IMG/VR virus record: IMGVR_UViG_3300031964_000046
Span: 1 to 44,008 of that record
Origin: a virus
Reading direction: 5' to 3' (one strand)
DNA length: 44,008 nucleotides
The stretch's first letter is position 1; every line of letters begins with the position of its first letter. This document shows positions 15,603 through 22,924 of the stretch, piece after piece. Position numbers and translations under genes: made by a program. The notes beneath the pieces were generated by a model, which ran no database searches, was not told the DNA's origin, and was given only the letters and a program-made list of their open reading frames with translations.

Positions 15603-16142
15603 CTACTTCCCAGCCCTCTTCCGAGCCTCGGCAATCGTGTCTGCCAAGGTAAGACTGCCGGATACCTCCAACTTGTCCGTAAACAGCCGTAAGTGCTTGC
15701 CTAGCAGCTCCAAGGACTCACGCTTCGGTGCCAGCTTGAACTTCGTGCGTAGGACCAACTTGCGCTCTCCGTCCCCTACACCACCCGCTGTATCGACCGT
15801 AATCTCTTGAATCGCAGCGGTTTGTTCCCGAGTCATCTGCGAATAGTCAAACTCTTGGAGCCTTCCTTCGGAGTCAAACGCGAAGTAATCTCCCATGTTC
15901 GCAAAGCCCATCATCGCCAGTTCATTCAAGACTCGTTCGGCGGTGATCTCAAGCCTTGCGAGTCTCGGAAGGTGTTTCTTTTCAATGGCTTTCTGCACTT
16001 CAGGCTTCGTCAGGTTTTCTTGACCGATGGAGTACGCTGTCTGCTTGCTGTAACCTGCTGATTCTGCGGCCTTTGTTGCATTGAGGCCGTTCGCAAGATA
16101 GTGAGCTACAAACAACTCCTGTTTCGGGGTCAGTTTTGCCAC
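15603..16142 (-). CDS. terS: Terminase small subunit (Terminase_2 type)
   Basis: About 179 residues from GTG 16142 (reading M-AKLTPKQELFVAHYL), starting 1 base after the upstream TGA; a TTG at 16172 would add 10 residues. The N-terminal helix-turn-helix segment (LNATKAAESAGYSKQTAYSI, about 19-38) is the classic DNA-binding part of this family. A central oligomerisation region and a C-terminal helix (SGSLTLADTIAEARKRAG) follow. The protein recognises the pac site and loads TerL. It lies immediately upstream of the RHH/tRNA/terL group, as expected. Confidence 0.85.
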   Translation of the reverse strand: MAKLTPKQELFVAHYLANGLNATKAAESAGYSKQTAYSIGQENLTKPEVQKAIEKKHLPRLARLEITAERVLNELAMMGFANMGDYFAFDSEGRLQEFDYSQMTREQTAAIQEITVDTAGGVGDGERKLVLRTKFKLAPKRESLELLGKHLRLFTDKLEVSGSLTLADTIAEARKRAGK

Positions 16143-16143
16143 G

Positions 16144-16431
16144 TCAAGCCTGCGCCTGAGACTTAGAGTCAACGAACCGGTTAGCCTGTGATACCAGAGT
16201 CCAGTTGGTCTCCCGGTCGAAGGTAATACCGGGGATCTCAGCTACTGAGAGAGGTTCACGTACCTTAGCCTGCACATTACGGGCTGCAATTGATTCTGCA
16301 AGACTTAGGTCGCGCACCGATACGCCTTCTTCGAGCCAAACACACGAGCAGTTCTCAATGCCTCGGAAGGCTTGAGAGGGCTTGAGCCAGTAATTGCGGG
16401 TGATATTGAGGATTCTCTTGTTGGATGCCAT
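16144..16431 (-). CDS. Hypothetical phage protein, first gene of the late operon
   Basis: 95 residues from ATG 16431 (MASNKRILNITRNYWLKP...). Conserved-looking stretches are QAFRGIENCSCVWLEEGVSV and SLAESIAARNVQAKVREPL. The frame is open to 16506, but the predicted late promoter would start transcription near 16503, so the longer versions are unlikely. SD evidence is weak for every candidate start. It precedes terS with one base between stop and GTG. The function is unknown. Confidence 0.6.
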   Translation of the reverse strand: MASNKRILNITRNYWLKPSQAFRGIENCSCVWLEEGVSVRDLSLAESIAARNVQAKVREPLSVAEIPGITFDRETNWTLVSQANRFVDSKSQAQA

Positions 16432-16509
16432 AGAGACGGTAAAGCCTTGGCCGAAATGGAGCCCGACATTGTTGCCTGTGTCCGGCATCAGTGAAGCAGG
16501 GTGCAATTC

Positions 16510-16537
16510 GTTATAGCACAGTGGGTTGAGAGTGCAA
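16510..16537 (-). promoter_or_regulatory. Predicted late-operon promoter
   Basis: On the minus strand TTGCAC (16537-16532) and TATAAC (16515-16510) are separated by 16 bases, a reasonable sigma70-like match. It lies just upstream of the long leftward late operon that begins with the hypothetical gene at 16431. The predicted start site is near 16503. Confidence 0.5.
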
Positions 16538-16582
16538 AGGATTATTTGCCTAATAACGCAAGTGAGCCGGTCATACCACGAA

Positions 16583-16840
16583 TTAGTTTATGAGTCCGCC
16601 CACATATGTTTTGTTGCGCCAGTATCGAGGCCAAGGGCTATATTCTCCCCAGGTTTTAGTAATCTTCCACATTCCTACTCCCATTCTATTCATCGGAGGA
16701 ACGTGTTTCCTGATTAGAAAACCCTCTGCTTCTCGACGTGCGTCATGATCTCGCACGATTACATGGCGAATAGAGTCTGCGCCCCACTGGACAAAAGCTC
16801 GGCGCATGTTGTGGTGTCGTAAACGATTCCTGATGTTCAC
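16583..16840 (-). pseudogene. Truncated GIY-YIG endonuclease remnant
   Basis: An 85-codon frame, GTG 16840, with the C-terminal half of a GIY-YIG domain: NIRNRLRHH, then FVQWGADSIRHVIVRD, ARREAEGFLIRK and HVPPMN (catalytic Glu and terminal Asn positions present). It aligns with RLFEHSRRMQFLCLGADS, then AMEKQLQRFYKPP in the intact protein at 23455-23901. The GIY and YIG strands are missing; the frame upstream reads ATGRS in place of YVGQS and meets a TAG at about 16878. Hence it is probably a decayed copy rather than an active nuclease. A short expressed protein cannot be excluded. Confidence 0.45.
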
Positions 16841-16935
16841 GGAACGGCCAGTGGCACGACCATCCTTGCGAATAGCCTAACGTGTCATTCACCCAATTGG
16901 ACCAAAGAGAAAGTCAAGAAAGCAAAGGAGATAAA

Positions 16936-17292
16936 TTGAATCCATACGAAATATACCAGCAAGCCCTTCGTGATCGAGCAGAATGCCAGAGGTGGGCAGC
17001 ACTCATCGGCAAGCAATCGAACGCCACAGCGCCTCACCGGGGAGCAATTACAGGCGTATCGGGTCATTTCGCGATTCATTTTCAGCCCAGTGACGGCGCA
17101 ACGAACTACCATGATTCTCCGAAGATCTTCGATGCGGTATTGGCTGATGTAATGAAGGATCATTCCAAGATGCTCATCGAAGAAACTCTGGCGGTGTTCG
17201 TTCGGCGCGAGAATGACGCCTTGGTCAAGTGCAAGTCATTTGCCGAGGCGATGCTCAAAGAAATATCTGATCTTGAATCTCCATCACTCTAA
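16936..17292 (+). CDS. Hypothetical early protein
   Basis: 118 residues from TTG 16936, chosen because AAAGGAG lies 6 bases upstream; the frame is open back to a GTG at 16882 without an SD. It starts LNPYEIYQQALRDRAECQRW, and the C-terminal half is helical (AVLADVMKDHSKMLIEETLA, KSFAEAMLKEISDLE). First gene of the rightward group, facing away from the late operon. No family is recognised. Confidence 0.6.
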   Translation: MNPYEIYQQALRDRAECQRWAALIGKQSNATAPHRGAITGVSGHFAIHFQPSDGATNYHDSPKIFDAVLADVMKDHSKMLIEETLAVFVRRENDALVKCKSFAEAMLKEISDLESPSL

Positions 17293-17324
17293 CCGCAGCA
17301 CAACAGCCTGGAGGCTGAAAAAAA

Positions 17325-17792
17325 ATGGATATTTTGAACGCAATCGGCACTGTCTTGTTCACGTCTGCCGCAACGATCCTCAAAGATGCGGTTGTTGAAG
17401 CGGTCTCTAAACGAGCCGACCTGCGCGGAGCCAACCTGCGCGGAGCCAACCTGCGCGGAGCCAACCTGTACGGAGCCGACCTGCGCGGAGCCGACCTGCG
17501 CGGAAAGAAAATCCAAGCGCTTCGCGTATTCACCGGACTGTACGAGTATCAGGTGTGGTCTATTCTATTCGCCGACGGTACACGATGGGTTAAGATGGGT
17601 TGCCTATTCTACGACCTAACCGAATGGGAGAAGATTGGCGTACGCGAGAGCAATCTATCGGAGTTCCCGAATGACGGAAGCTCAAAGTGTGAGGAGCGCG
17701 TGGCAGCATTCGAGTTTGCCAAGGGAGTTGCGGAGCGGTTTGTGTTCGTCGAGGAGAAAGTCGAGGCACCCACCAACAGCGAAGCCCCGTAA
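17325..17792 (+). CDS. Pentapeptide-repeat protein with N-terminal hydrophobic segment
   Basis: 155 residues, ATG 17325 with GGAGG about 9 bases upstream. Residues 1-28 (MDILNAIGTVLFTSAATILK...) are mildly hydrophobic. Residues 30-59 contain six A-D/N-L-R/Y-G units, the pentapeptide-repeat signature that folds as a right-handed quadrilateral helix. The rest (YEYQVWSILFADGTRWVKMG) is beta-rich, with an acidic C-terminus. Some pentapeptide proteins mimic DNA and inhibit gyrase, but six units make only one and a half coils, so this may be a small scaffold. The stop lies in a hairpin (17782-17799). Confidence 0.7.
   Translation: MDILNAIGTVLFTSAATILKDAVVEAVSKRADLRGANLRGANLRGANLYGADLRGADLRGKKIQALRVFTGLYEYQVWSILFADGTRWVKMGCLFYDLTEWEKIGVRESNLSEFPNDGSSKCEERVAAFEFAKGVAERFVFVEEKVEAPTNSEAP
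17413..17502 (+). repeat. 15-bp tandem repeat, 6 units
   Basis: Six consecutive units of the form GAGCC[A/G]ACCTGCGCG, with a TACG variant ending unit 4. They encode the pentapeptide units. Near-identity at DNA level indicates recent slippage expansion, so unit number probably varies among relatives. Confidence 0.85.
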
Positions 17793-17799
17793 GGGGCTT
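17782..17799 (+). terminator. Hairpin at the end of the pentapeptide gene
   Basis: AAGCCCC (17782-17788), loop GTAA, GGGGCTT (17793-17799), overlapping the stop codon. A perfect 7-bp stem with GNRA-like tetraloop but no U-tract: an imperfect terminator or 3' end stabiliser. Confidence 0.45.
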
Positions 17800-17847
17800 G
17801 TGCTGTGCTTGGAGGCAGGGTTCCGATGCACGCCGGGTTCCATGAAC

Positions 17848-17876
17848 AATATACGCGGATGCTATACTATATGCAA
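17848..17876. promoter_or_regulatory. Candidate promoter cluster upstream of the DUF1376 gene
   Basis: On the minus strand TTGCAT (17876-17871) and TATATT (17853-17848) are 17 bases apart. On the plus strand TATACT (17863-17868) could be a -10 box for the structured leader that follows, with only a weak TTCCAT (17838-17843, 19-base spacer) as -35. The two overlap, so this could be a divergent pair or only one may be real. Confidence 0.35.
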
Positions 17877-17898
17877 GATCGCTTAGGCGATTGGCAAA

Positions 17899-17975
17899 CA
17901 GTTGGGTAGCTCCCAACTGCAGTGGAGCCGGAGGGACTTGAAGACCTCTGGCTCCTGCCTCACTTCAAGGGGGAA
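17899..17975 (+). promoter_or_regulatory. Structured leader with hairpin and predicted H-type pseudoknot
   Basis: First, CAGTTGGG (17899-17906) pairs perfectly with CCCAACTG (17912-17919) around TAGCT. Second, 17925-17934 pairs with 17945-17954 over 10 bp (one G-U) around a 10-base loop. Third, seven loop bases CTTGAAG (17937-17943) are fully complementary to CTTCAAG (17963-17969), which overlaps the AAGGGGGA SD of the DUF1376 gene (start TTG 17980). Stem 2 therefore forms a pseudoknot that covers the SD. This is the geometry of autoregulatory operators such as that of T4 gene 32. No protein or small-molecule ligand is known here. Confidence 0.6.
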
Positions 17976-17979
17976 CACG

Positions 17980-18462
17980 TTGAAAGCACCAGCCTTCCAG
18001 TTTTACGCTGCTGAATACCTTGCCGACGAAAAAGTACAGTTGATGTCTCTTGAGGAAGAGGGATGTTACATACGCCTAATGGCGTTCTGTTGGCGCGAGG
18101 GCAGCATCCCATGTGATCACGAAAAGCTATCCAGACTATGTAAGGGTGCTTCATTCACCCTACTAGCGGTGGTTATGGAGTGCTTTCAGACTTGCGATGA
18201 CAATCCCGACAGGTTGATTCATAAAAGGCTTGAGGCTGAGCGCCGGAAGCAAGCCGAGTGGCGGGAGAAGTCGTCAGCCGGGGGTAAAAAGGGCGCGGAG
18301 TCAAGAAAACTAGCAAGGGTGGTTGAACCAACCAATCAACCACAAGGCAACACTGCATTTGCTTCTGCACTTGCTTCTTCGTCTTTGTCTTCTTCTTCCT
18401 TAAGTACAAATACTTCCGTAAATGAATACTTCTCTAAGGAGGCTTTTGTTAATGAACCCTAA
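17980..18462 (+). CDS. DUF1376 (YdaU-like) replication-type protein
   Basis: 160 residues from TTG 17980, preceded by AAGGGGGA. The N-terminal KAPAFQFYAAEYLADEKVQL followed by LEEEGCYIRLMAFCWREGSI is the DUF1376 signature (F/Y-x-x-D-Y/F-L-x-D, then E-x-G-x-Y-x-x-L). Such proteins are found in prophage replication modules and are thought to be replisome organisers or helicase-loader partners. The C-terminal third is a Lys/Arg/Glu-rich helix followed by a Ser-rich low-complexity tail. The gene is preceded by a predicted pseudoknot, suggesting translational control. Confidence 0.7.
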   Translation: MKAPAFQFYAAEYLADEKVQLMSLEEEGCYIRLMAFCWREGSIPCDHEKLSRLCKGASFTLLAVVMECFQTCDDNPDRLIHKRLEAERRKQAEWREKSSAGGKKGAESRKLARVVEPTNQPQGNTAFASALASSSLSSSSLSTNTSVNEYFSKEAFVNEP

Positions 18463-18862
18463 GCGCCGATATCAGGAATATCTCGCGAGCGATCACTGGG
18501 CGGCGATGAAATTCTTCAAAGCTCAGATGGATGTTGTTCAATGCGTGGCGTGTTTGGCAACCGACGACATCGACCTACACCACATGGTCTATACCAACCC
18601 CCTAGAGGACGCCCAGCTCGAAGACACTTGCTGGTTATGCCATTATTGCCACGGATTGTTCCACCATAAGGCCGGTACAGTGCTGAAGGGTGTTCCACGT
18701 CACTTGCTCATCGCGGAGACCGTACGGGTCATCCTGACATACAATCCGATCGATCCTCCTTGCGACCAAGAACTTTTGTTGGGAAGAAGGACGCTAAATA
18801 GCCTCGGCGTGAATCCTGACCACTACGAGGCAACTCTCAAATTCACCAAGAAAGCAGTATAG
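18452..18862 (+). CDS. HNH nuclease-like protein
   Basis: 136 residues from ATG 18452 (AAGGAGG 9 bases upstream), overlapping the previous gene by 11 bases. It shows an HNH/zinc core: CVAC, then DIDLHHMVYTNP (His-His), then CWLCHYCHGLFHH. Two CxxC pairs bracket the active site, as in HNH proteins with a structural zinc. The C-terminal region (NSLGVNPDHYEATLKFTKKA) is unassigned. It is probably a free-standing nuclease in the early operon rather than a homing insertion, as it fits the coupled gene order. Confidence 0.75.
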   Translation: MNPKRRYQEYLASDHWAAMKFFKAQMDVVQCVACLATDDIDLHHMVYTNPLEDAQLEDTCWLCHYCHGLFHHKAGTVLKGVPRHLLIAETVRVILTYNPIDPPCDQELLLGRRTLNSLGVNPDHYEATLKFTKKAV

Positions 18863-18867
18863 CAACC

Positions 18868-18894
18868 GTCACTGTGACAGATTCAAAGCGTCAC
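18868..18894 (+). promoter_or_regulatory. GTCAC inverted/direct repeat cluster
   Basis: GTCAC-T-GTGAC (18868-18878) is a perfect 5-bp inverted repeat, and a third GTCAC follows at 18890-18894, about two helical turns from the first, immediately before the AAGGAGG SD of the next gene. It may be an operator or an RNA element; it is short enough to be chance. Confidence 0.3.
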
Positions 18895-18907
18895 AAGGAG
18901 GTTTTAT

Positions 18908-19144
18908 ATGGAAGTCCGGAAATGTCCTGTATGTAGCAAAGAGTTTACGGTGGACCCCACAAAACATGACGATGCGGCGAAAAGGTATTGCACGAAGCGC
19001 CACAAAGAACGAGCAAAGAGGCTGCGTAGAGGGATCGCAGTTGAGCGCAGAGGCCCCAGGTTGTCGCTTTCAACGCAGATGTATACGGCAGATGCCTATA
19101 AGCACTTCTGCCCCACCTGCGCTGAATTAGGCATTGAAGAGTAG
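18908..19144 (+). CDS. Small zinc-finger protein
   Basis: 78 residues with KCPVCSKEFTVDP (CxxC) and RYCTKRHKERAKR at the N-terminal end, and HFCPTCAELG (CxxC) at the C-terminus. The first pair resembles bacterial treble-clef fingers that sense or bind nucleic acid. Strong SD (AAGGAGG, 7 bases). The exact role is unknown. Confidence 0.7.
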   Translation: MEVRKCPVCSKEFTVDPTKHDDAAKRYCTKRHKERAKRLRRGIAVERRGPRLSLSTQMYTADAYKHFCPTCAELGIEE

Positions 19145-19186
19145 GGTTTAGCTATCAAATACGCTAATGAAGGGAAGGAATGAAAA

Positions 19187-19489
19187 ATGAGCGCACTGAA
19201 TCTGGAATCCGCCTACGAAGAGCTTCTCCGCGAATCGTGCCAAACAATCGTAGATCTTCGGTTTGAATTGAGTCAGCAGAAAGAGATTCTGGAATCCTGG
19301 CAGAAGCGCACGAAAGAGTTAAATGCCATCGTGAATGGCTCGCTTATGGTTGATGCGATGTCGGACGATTTTACGGAAGACGATTGGTCTTGGCTGTGGC
19401 CAGAGGAGTATGAAACTTCGTGCTGCGGGGCTCCGTGCTCAAAAGATAGAGCAGAAAACGGCGGACGTTGCGGCATGCCTTGCATTTAA
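19187..19489 (+). CDS. Hypothetical coiled-coil / Cys-rich protein
   Basis: 100 residues. The N-terminal half is helical (ESAYEELLRESCQTIVDLRF, LSQQKEILESWQKRTKE), and the C-terminus holds five cysteines (SCCGAPC, CGMPC) that could bind a metal. AAGGAA precedes ATG 19187. No family is recognised. Confidence 0.6.
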   Translation: MSALNLESAYEELLRESCQTIVDLRFELSQQKEILESWQKRTKELNAIVNGSLMVDAMSDDFTEDDWSWLWPEEYETSCCGAPCSKDRAENGGRCGMPCI

Positions 19490-19529
19490 CCCATTTCAAC
19501 GATGCAATGAAGCAGCACAAAGGAGAAGC

Positions 19530-19832
19530 ATGAGCGAACTTATGAAGAAGCTGGCAGAGATGATGCCTAAACGCAATACTGAACCTGCTCCATCGGGAAG
19601 GCAAATGATATCCTTCCTCCTTGAGCCCATACGCCAGCATGCCAACCAGTTCGATCCGTGTTGCCCAATGCTCCCTAAAACACAGGACGAGATGGTAGCA
19701 ATGTTGTGGGTATTTGGCGAGCAGATCGCAGGCGAAATGGAAAATCGGATGAACTACGCTTTGAATATGGCCAACGATGCCATAAATACTCAGAAACCCA
19801 CAATTGTTTACTCCCCTGAAAAGCCATCCTAA
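19530..19832 (+). CDS. Hypothetical protein
   Basis: 100 residues from ATG 19530 with AGGAG 4 bases upstream; a longer frame from 19335 overlaps the previous gene and is rejected. Helical, Met-rich, with no recognised domain. Last gene of the rightward group; its stop overlaps the stop of the convergent gene at 19829 by 4 bases. Confidence 0.6.
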   Translation: MSELMKKLAEMMPKRNTEPAPSGRQMISFLLEPIRQHANQFDPCCPMLPKTQDEMVAMLWVFGEQIAGEMENRMNYALNMANDAINTQKPTIVYSPEKPS

Positions 19833-20077
19833 GGCTTATTCTGTAGCTCGCCCTTGCGCTTAGCCGCCGCTTCCTTGAGCCGCTCGAGCAGTTCGGTATC
19901 CCCGGATGCTTTAGCGGCTTTCGCTGGCACCTGGAACCTGTAGGCAAGTATTTCGAGGGTCCGTGCGTGTCGGATGGAGTGAAGGGCTGTCACTTGGGCA
20001 ATGAGGTCCGCAACCTTGACGAACTGCTCTGGGTTGGCACGGACTTCGGCTATGTAGGCGTGGGGATCGAAGTTCAT
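19829..20077 (-). CDS. Hypothetical protein
   Basis: 82 residues (MNFDPHAYIAEVRANPEQFV...). Almost entirely helical, with a basic C-terminal helix (ERLKEAAAKRKGELQNK). Last gene of the leftward early cluster. No domain is recognised. Confidence 0.6.
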   Translation of the reverse strand: MNFDPHAYIAEVRANPEQFVKVADLIAQVTALHSIRHARTLEILAYRFQVPAKAAKASGDTELLERLKEAAAKRKGELQNKP

Positions 20078-20079
20078 GA

Positions 20080-20262
20080 CTACACCTGGTCCGTAGCTGC
20101 GGGCTGCGCTTTAGGCCAAATCAATCCACATCTTTCGCATAAACGCGCCTCTTCGGTTTCGGGGTATCTCCCCATTAAGAATTCAAAGCTGATGACGATT
20201 CTCTGATACGTGGAAAAGGGGCCGCATCCCTCTACCTTACAAAGCAAATCTCGAATTCTCAT
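20080..20262 (-). CDS. Small Cys-containing hypothetical protein
   Basis: 60 residues with C8-x4-C13 and CERC (41-44) pairs, which could bind one zinc. ATG 20262 overlaps the preceding stop (ATGA). Unknown role. Confidence 0.55.
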   Translation of the reverse strand: MRIRDLLCKVEGCGPFSTYQRIVISFEFLMGRYPETEEARLCERCGLIWPKAQPAATDQV

Positions 20263-20507
20263 ACTGCAACCGCCTTCCGCTGCTCTGCCTCTGGACGTGT
20301 AAGTTCGCCAGGGCAGAAACCATCGTTGAAATCATCGTCGTCCATCGCAGCGTAACATTCGTTGTGCATCCGCCAGTCTTGCCATTCGTTGGACCACATG
20401 CCGTGGAAGTACTTGTGCTGCTCACCCTTGGGAATGCCTTCATAACAGGCAATGCACCGGTGGTCTTTCCTGCCTACGATGTCTACCGTTTCCCCTAGAT
20501 CGCTCAT
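20259..20507 (-). CDS. Small putative zinc-binding protein
   Basis: 82 residues with HRCIACYEGIPKGEQHKYFH, a CxxC plus His pattern, then MHNECYAAMDDDD. It resembles short phage proteins with a single zinc site. It is coupled to the helicase gene by ATGA at both ends. The role is unknown. Confidence 0.6.
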   Translation of the reverse strand: MSDLGETVDIVGRKDHRCIACYEGIPKGEQHKYFHGMWSNEWQDWRMHNECYAAMDDDDFNDGFCPGELTRPEAEQRKAVAV

Positions 20508-22060
20508 GCTGTCACCGCTCTCTTAGATTCTGCCTCTTTCGACTTGGCGTACCTGATGCGTGAGTGCTTCTCAAAGCCAATGACCGCCCGTTCTGGCATG
20601 GCTGGCATATCGAGCAACTTGTCCGGCCAGCATTGAAACTTTTCCCGATAAAGGTTGGACGCGCGGCCCCTGACTTCTCGCACATCATCCGTCTTTTTGC
20701 GATCCATAAGCAACCCGATGAGTTGCGAGTAAAACGCTTGCTTCTGATCCATCGAGTATTTCTCCTTCGGCTCTTTCTTAGCCTCGCGCTTCACCAGCGT
20801 TCCGTCAACGGTCTCCACATTGCAGACTACCGGACGCTCGCCACACTTAGGGCAGACGCTTGTGCGGGGGGGTAGCAACATGCGGCACTTGCCACACTTC
20901 TTTGGCTTCGGCGGTTCCTTCTCTCCAGCGTATGCGTCACCCTTCTCTTTCGGATCGGAAGAGTCCAGGTGGTCGTAGGAATAGTCTTCCGGCATCCCCA
21001 GAGCCTCGATGTTGCCGCCGTGGTCGTTGACCCACCCTACCTGCTTCCCGTTTGCCACACGTCGAAGGCGCCCCAAATCCTGCTCAAGCTTCATGCGTGA
21101 GCGAGTGAGATAGGCGAGGCTTATGCCGCGGACATCTTCATCTATCCCTGTACCAAGGCAACCGACCGAGAACATCACGTGGATGTCCATGCGACGGTAC
21201 CGGCAGAATAGAGCTTCTGAGTTAGGGTCTTCGCTATCCCGCTCTTCCGAAGGGGTATCCGCGTCAATGTACCCGCACCGCACACCTTTGTCCTCGAAAG
21301 ACTTCATCAGCATCTTGGCATGGTTGCAGTTCTGCCCGAAGACGAACCATCTTGCCTTCGATCCTCTCTCCTGCCACATCTTGTACACATCCGCAACCAA
21401 CGTCTTGTCGGACATCTCCGCTTCGGCTTGAGAGTCGGAGAACTCGCCGGCCACGATCTTGAGTTTCTTTCGGTTCGGGATGTGCTCGGGCTCGTAGACC
21501 TCCAAAGGGGATAGACGGCCTTTATGCTCCAAGGTAGCGTAGCTGGGTCCGATGATGAGATTGGTCCAGTGCCGTCCCATTCCTTTGGCGTAGGGAGTAG
21601 CAGACAACCCAATGAAGATCGTGCGAGTGTCTCGCGCCATCCACTGATACATCTCGGCATGTTGCTCATGGCACTCATCTACGATCACCAGATCAAACCC
21701 CTGCATGAGCTGCGGACGCCGCGTAAGAGTTTGCATACTGGCTACCTGAACGCGGGCCTGATGGTTCGTTCTGGGATGGTTGCGCTGGATGACGCCAATG
21801 TCGGTGATGCCCTGCTCCTCGAAGCCGCGCACCGTCTTATTGAGCAAAGACAGGATCGGCACGATGAACAAGACCAAGCGATTCCGCATCAAAGCCTGCC
21901 CAATCATGTTTGCCGCGATGATCGTCTTTCCGCCTCCGGTAACGAGTTTGAGAACCGGCCTCGTTTGACGGTTCGAGATGCTCGCTCGTAGATCGGCGTA
22001 GCACTCCTGCTGGTAGTCGTACATGGGTTTTAGAGCTAGATCCAATGGAAGCAAACTCAT
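20504..22060 (-). CDS. Superfamily 2 DEAD/DEAH-box helicase
   Basis: 518 residues. Motifs in order: Q-tip region YDYQQECYADLR, motif I TGGGKT (41-46), motif Ia IVPILSLLNK, motif II DECH (about 127-130), motif III SATPYAKG, motif V SVGCLGTGIDED and motif VI QDLGRLRR. A C-terminal zinc ribbon follows (KKCGKCRMLLPP, CPKCGE). These are ATP-driven DNA translocases/helicases of the RecQ/UvsW-like broad group; phage relatives act at replication forks or in recombination restart. It is the only helicase-like gene in the window, and there is no polymerase, so host replication proteins must be used. Confidence 0.88.
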   Translation of the reverse strand: MSLLPLDLALKPMYDYQQECYADLRASISNRQTRPVLKLVTGGGKTIIAANMIGQALMRNRLVLFIVPILSLLNKTVRGFEEQGITDIGVIQRNHPRTNHQARVQVASMQTLTRRPQLMQGFDLVIVDECHEQHAEMYQWMARDTRTIFIGLSATPYAKGMGRHWTNLIIGPSYATLEHKGRLSPLEVYEPEHIPNRKKLKIVAGEFSDSQAEAEMSDKTLVADVYKMWQERGSKARWFVFGQNCNHAKMLMKSFEDKGVRCGYIDADTPSEERDSEDPNSEALFCRYRRMDIHVMFSVGCLGTGIDEDVRGISLAYLTRSRMKLEQDLGRLRRVANGKQVGWVNDHGGNIEALGMPEDYSYDHLDSSDPKEKGDAYAGEKEPPKPKKCGKCRMLLPPRTSVCPKCGERPVVCNVETVDGTLVKREAKKEPKEKYSMDQKQAFYSQLIGLLMDRKKTDDVREVRGRASNLYREKFQCWPDKLLDMPAMPERAVIGFEKHSRIRYAKSKEAESKRAVTA

Positions 22061-22425
22061 GCCGACCTCCCAAGATGTGATGGCACTTCAAAGAAGCCCA
22101 ACTGCCCTCGTAAGGGAATGAATGGGATCGGATGAGGTCTTGCCAGGGTGAACCCGTAGTCGCCGTAGAACCACTTGCTCTCCGATTCCGTTACGCATCC
22201 GGTAACCGTAGCCTCTCCGACGATGCCTCCAAGTTCAAAGGCTTCTGGCAAAGGTACCTCCGGATAGGCTTTGCGGATGTAATCAATAGCGTCCTTGTCG
22301 AGTTTCTTGCCAGCATGGACGTAAATGCGCCCACGGAAACGGGTTGGCCAGTCGCGATTCTCGATGTCTTTATGGCCGTTTACGATCAACCATGCCCAAG
22401 GCTGCTGGATGCTCAAAGCCTTCAT
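22057..22425 (-). CDS. ASCH-domain protein
   Basis: 122 residues from ATG 22425 (GAGGAGC, 6 bases). It begins MKALSIQQPWAWLIVNGHKD, then IENRDWPTRFRGRIYVHAG, the hallmark of ASCH-fold proteins (PUA-like RNA/nucleotide-binding beta barrel), and ends with FIPLRGQLGFFEVP. Such phage proteins are thought to bind RNA or modified nucleotides; the activity is unproven here. Confidence 0.8.
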   Translation of the reverse strand: MKALSIQQPWAWLIVNGHKDIENRDWPTRFRGRIYVHAGKKLDKDAIDYIRKAYPEVPLPEAFELGGIVGEATVTGCVTESESKWFYGDYGFTLARPHPIPFIPLRGQLGFFEVPSHLGRSA

Positions 22426-22631
22426 TGGAAGCTCCTCAATACCTGCGTGACGACATTCCGGTGAATCCCCAGGCGCTTTGCTGCATTGCCCTTGTGACCG
22501 CCTGATGATTTCAGCGCTGCACGGACGATAGCCTTCCGCGCGTGCGCCTCGATCTCGTAAAGGGTATAGCCGTTGGCTAGGGCCGTGCTGGCCGAGTAGA
22601 AGGAAGGGATGGTCCTCATTTGGGTGGGCAT
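22422..22631 (-). CDS. Fis-like helix-turn-helix DNA-binding protein
   Basis: 69 residues from ATG 22631 (GGAG 5 bases upstream). The C-terminal half AIVRAALKSSGGHKGNAAKR, then LGIHRNVVTQVLRSF, is a Fis/HTH_8-type helix-turn-helix. It could regulate transcription or architecture at a phage origin. A much longer frame back to 22985 is a shadow of the HNH gene. Confidence 0.75.
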   Translation of the reverse strand: MPTQMRTIPSFYSASTALANGYTLYEIEAHARKAIVRAALKSSGGHKGNAAKRLGIHRNVVTQVLRSFQ

Positions 22632-22924
22632 GGCTTCTCCATCGAAGGACCACAGGCATGAAATTCGCGATGGCATGCGCCGCAGAGAGTTTCCACGTTG
22701 GCAAGGTTGTCGCCGCCGACCGCCTTCGCACGGATGTGGCTCATATGATAGGAAAACATCCAGAAGTGTGGTGCGTCGAAGGATGTCAATACGCCGCATC
22801 TTTGACAGTGCCCTCCGTCGCGATCCCAGCAATCCTGACGAAGCTCGGCCAGTTCTTCGCCTTGCAATCTGCCGTCGTTGACCTGCCTTGGACGCTTCTT
22901 TGACTTGGGGTAGGCAAGGGTCAT
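22616..22924 (-). CDS. HNH endonuclease domain protein
   Basis: 102 residues from ATG 22924. Core: DCWDRDGGHCQRCGVLTSF (CxxC), MSHIRAKAVGGDNLANVETL (His general base and Asn), CGACHREFHACG (second CxxC and His). This is a compact HNH fold like those in packaging or restriction nucleases. It is coupled to its neighbours (ATGA at 22921-22924; 16-base overlap at the 3' end). Confidence 0.8.
   Translation of the reverse strand: MTLAYPKSKKRPRQVNDGRLQGEELAELRQDCWDRDGGHCQRCGVLTSFDAPHFWMFSYHMSHIRAKAVGGDNLANVETLCGACHREFHACGPSMEKPCPPK

Noticed and set aside
17255-17533. Arg/Ala/Pro repeat frames on the minus strand opposite the pentapeptide gene
   Set aside because: Repetition is the reverse complement of the coding tandem repeat, so they are shadows.
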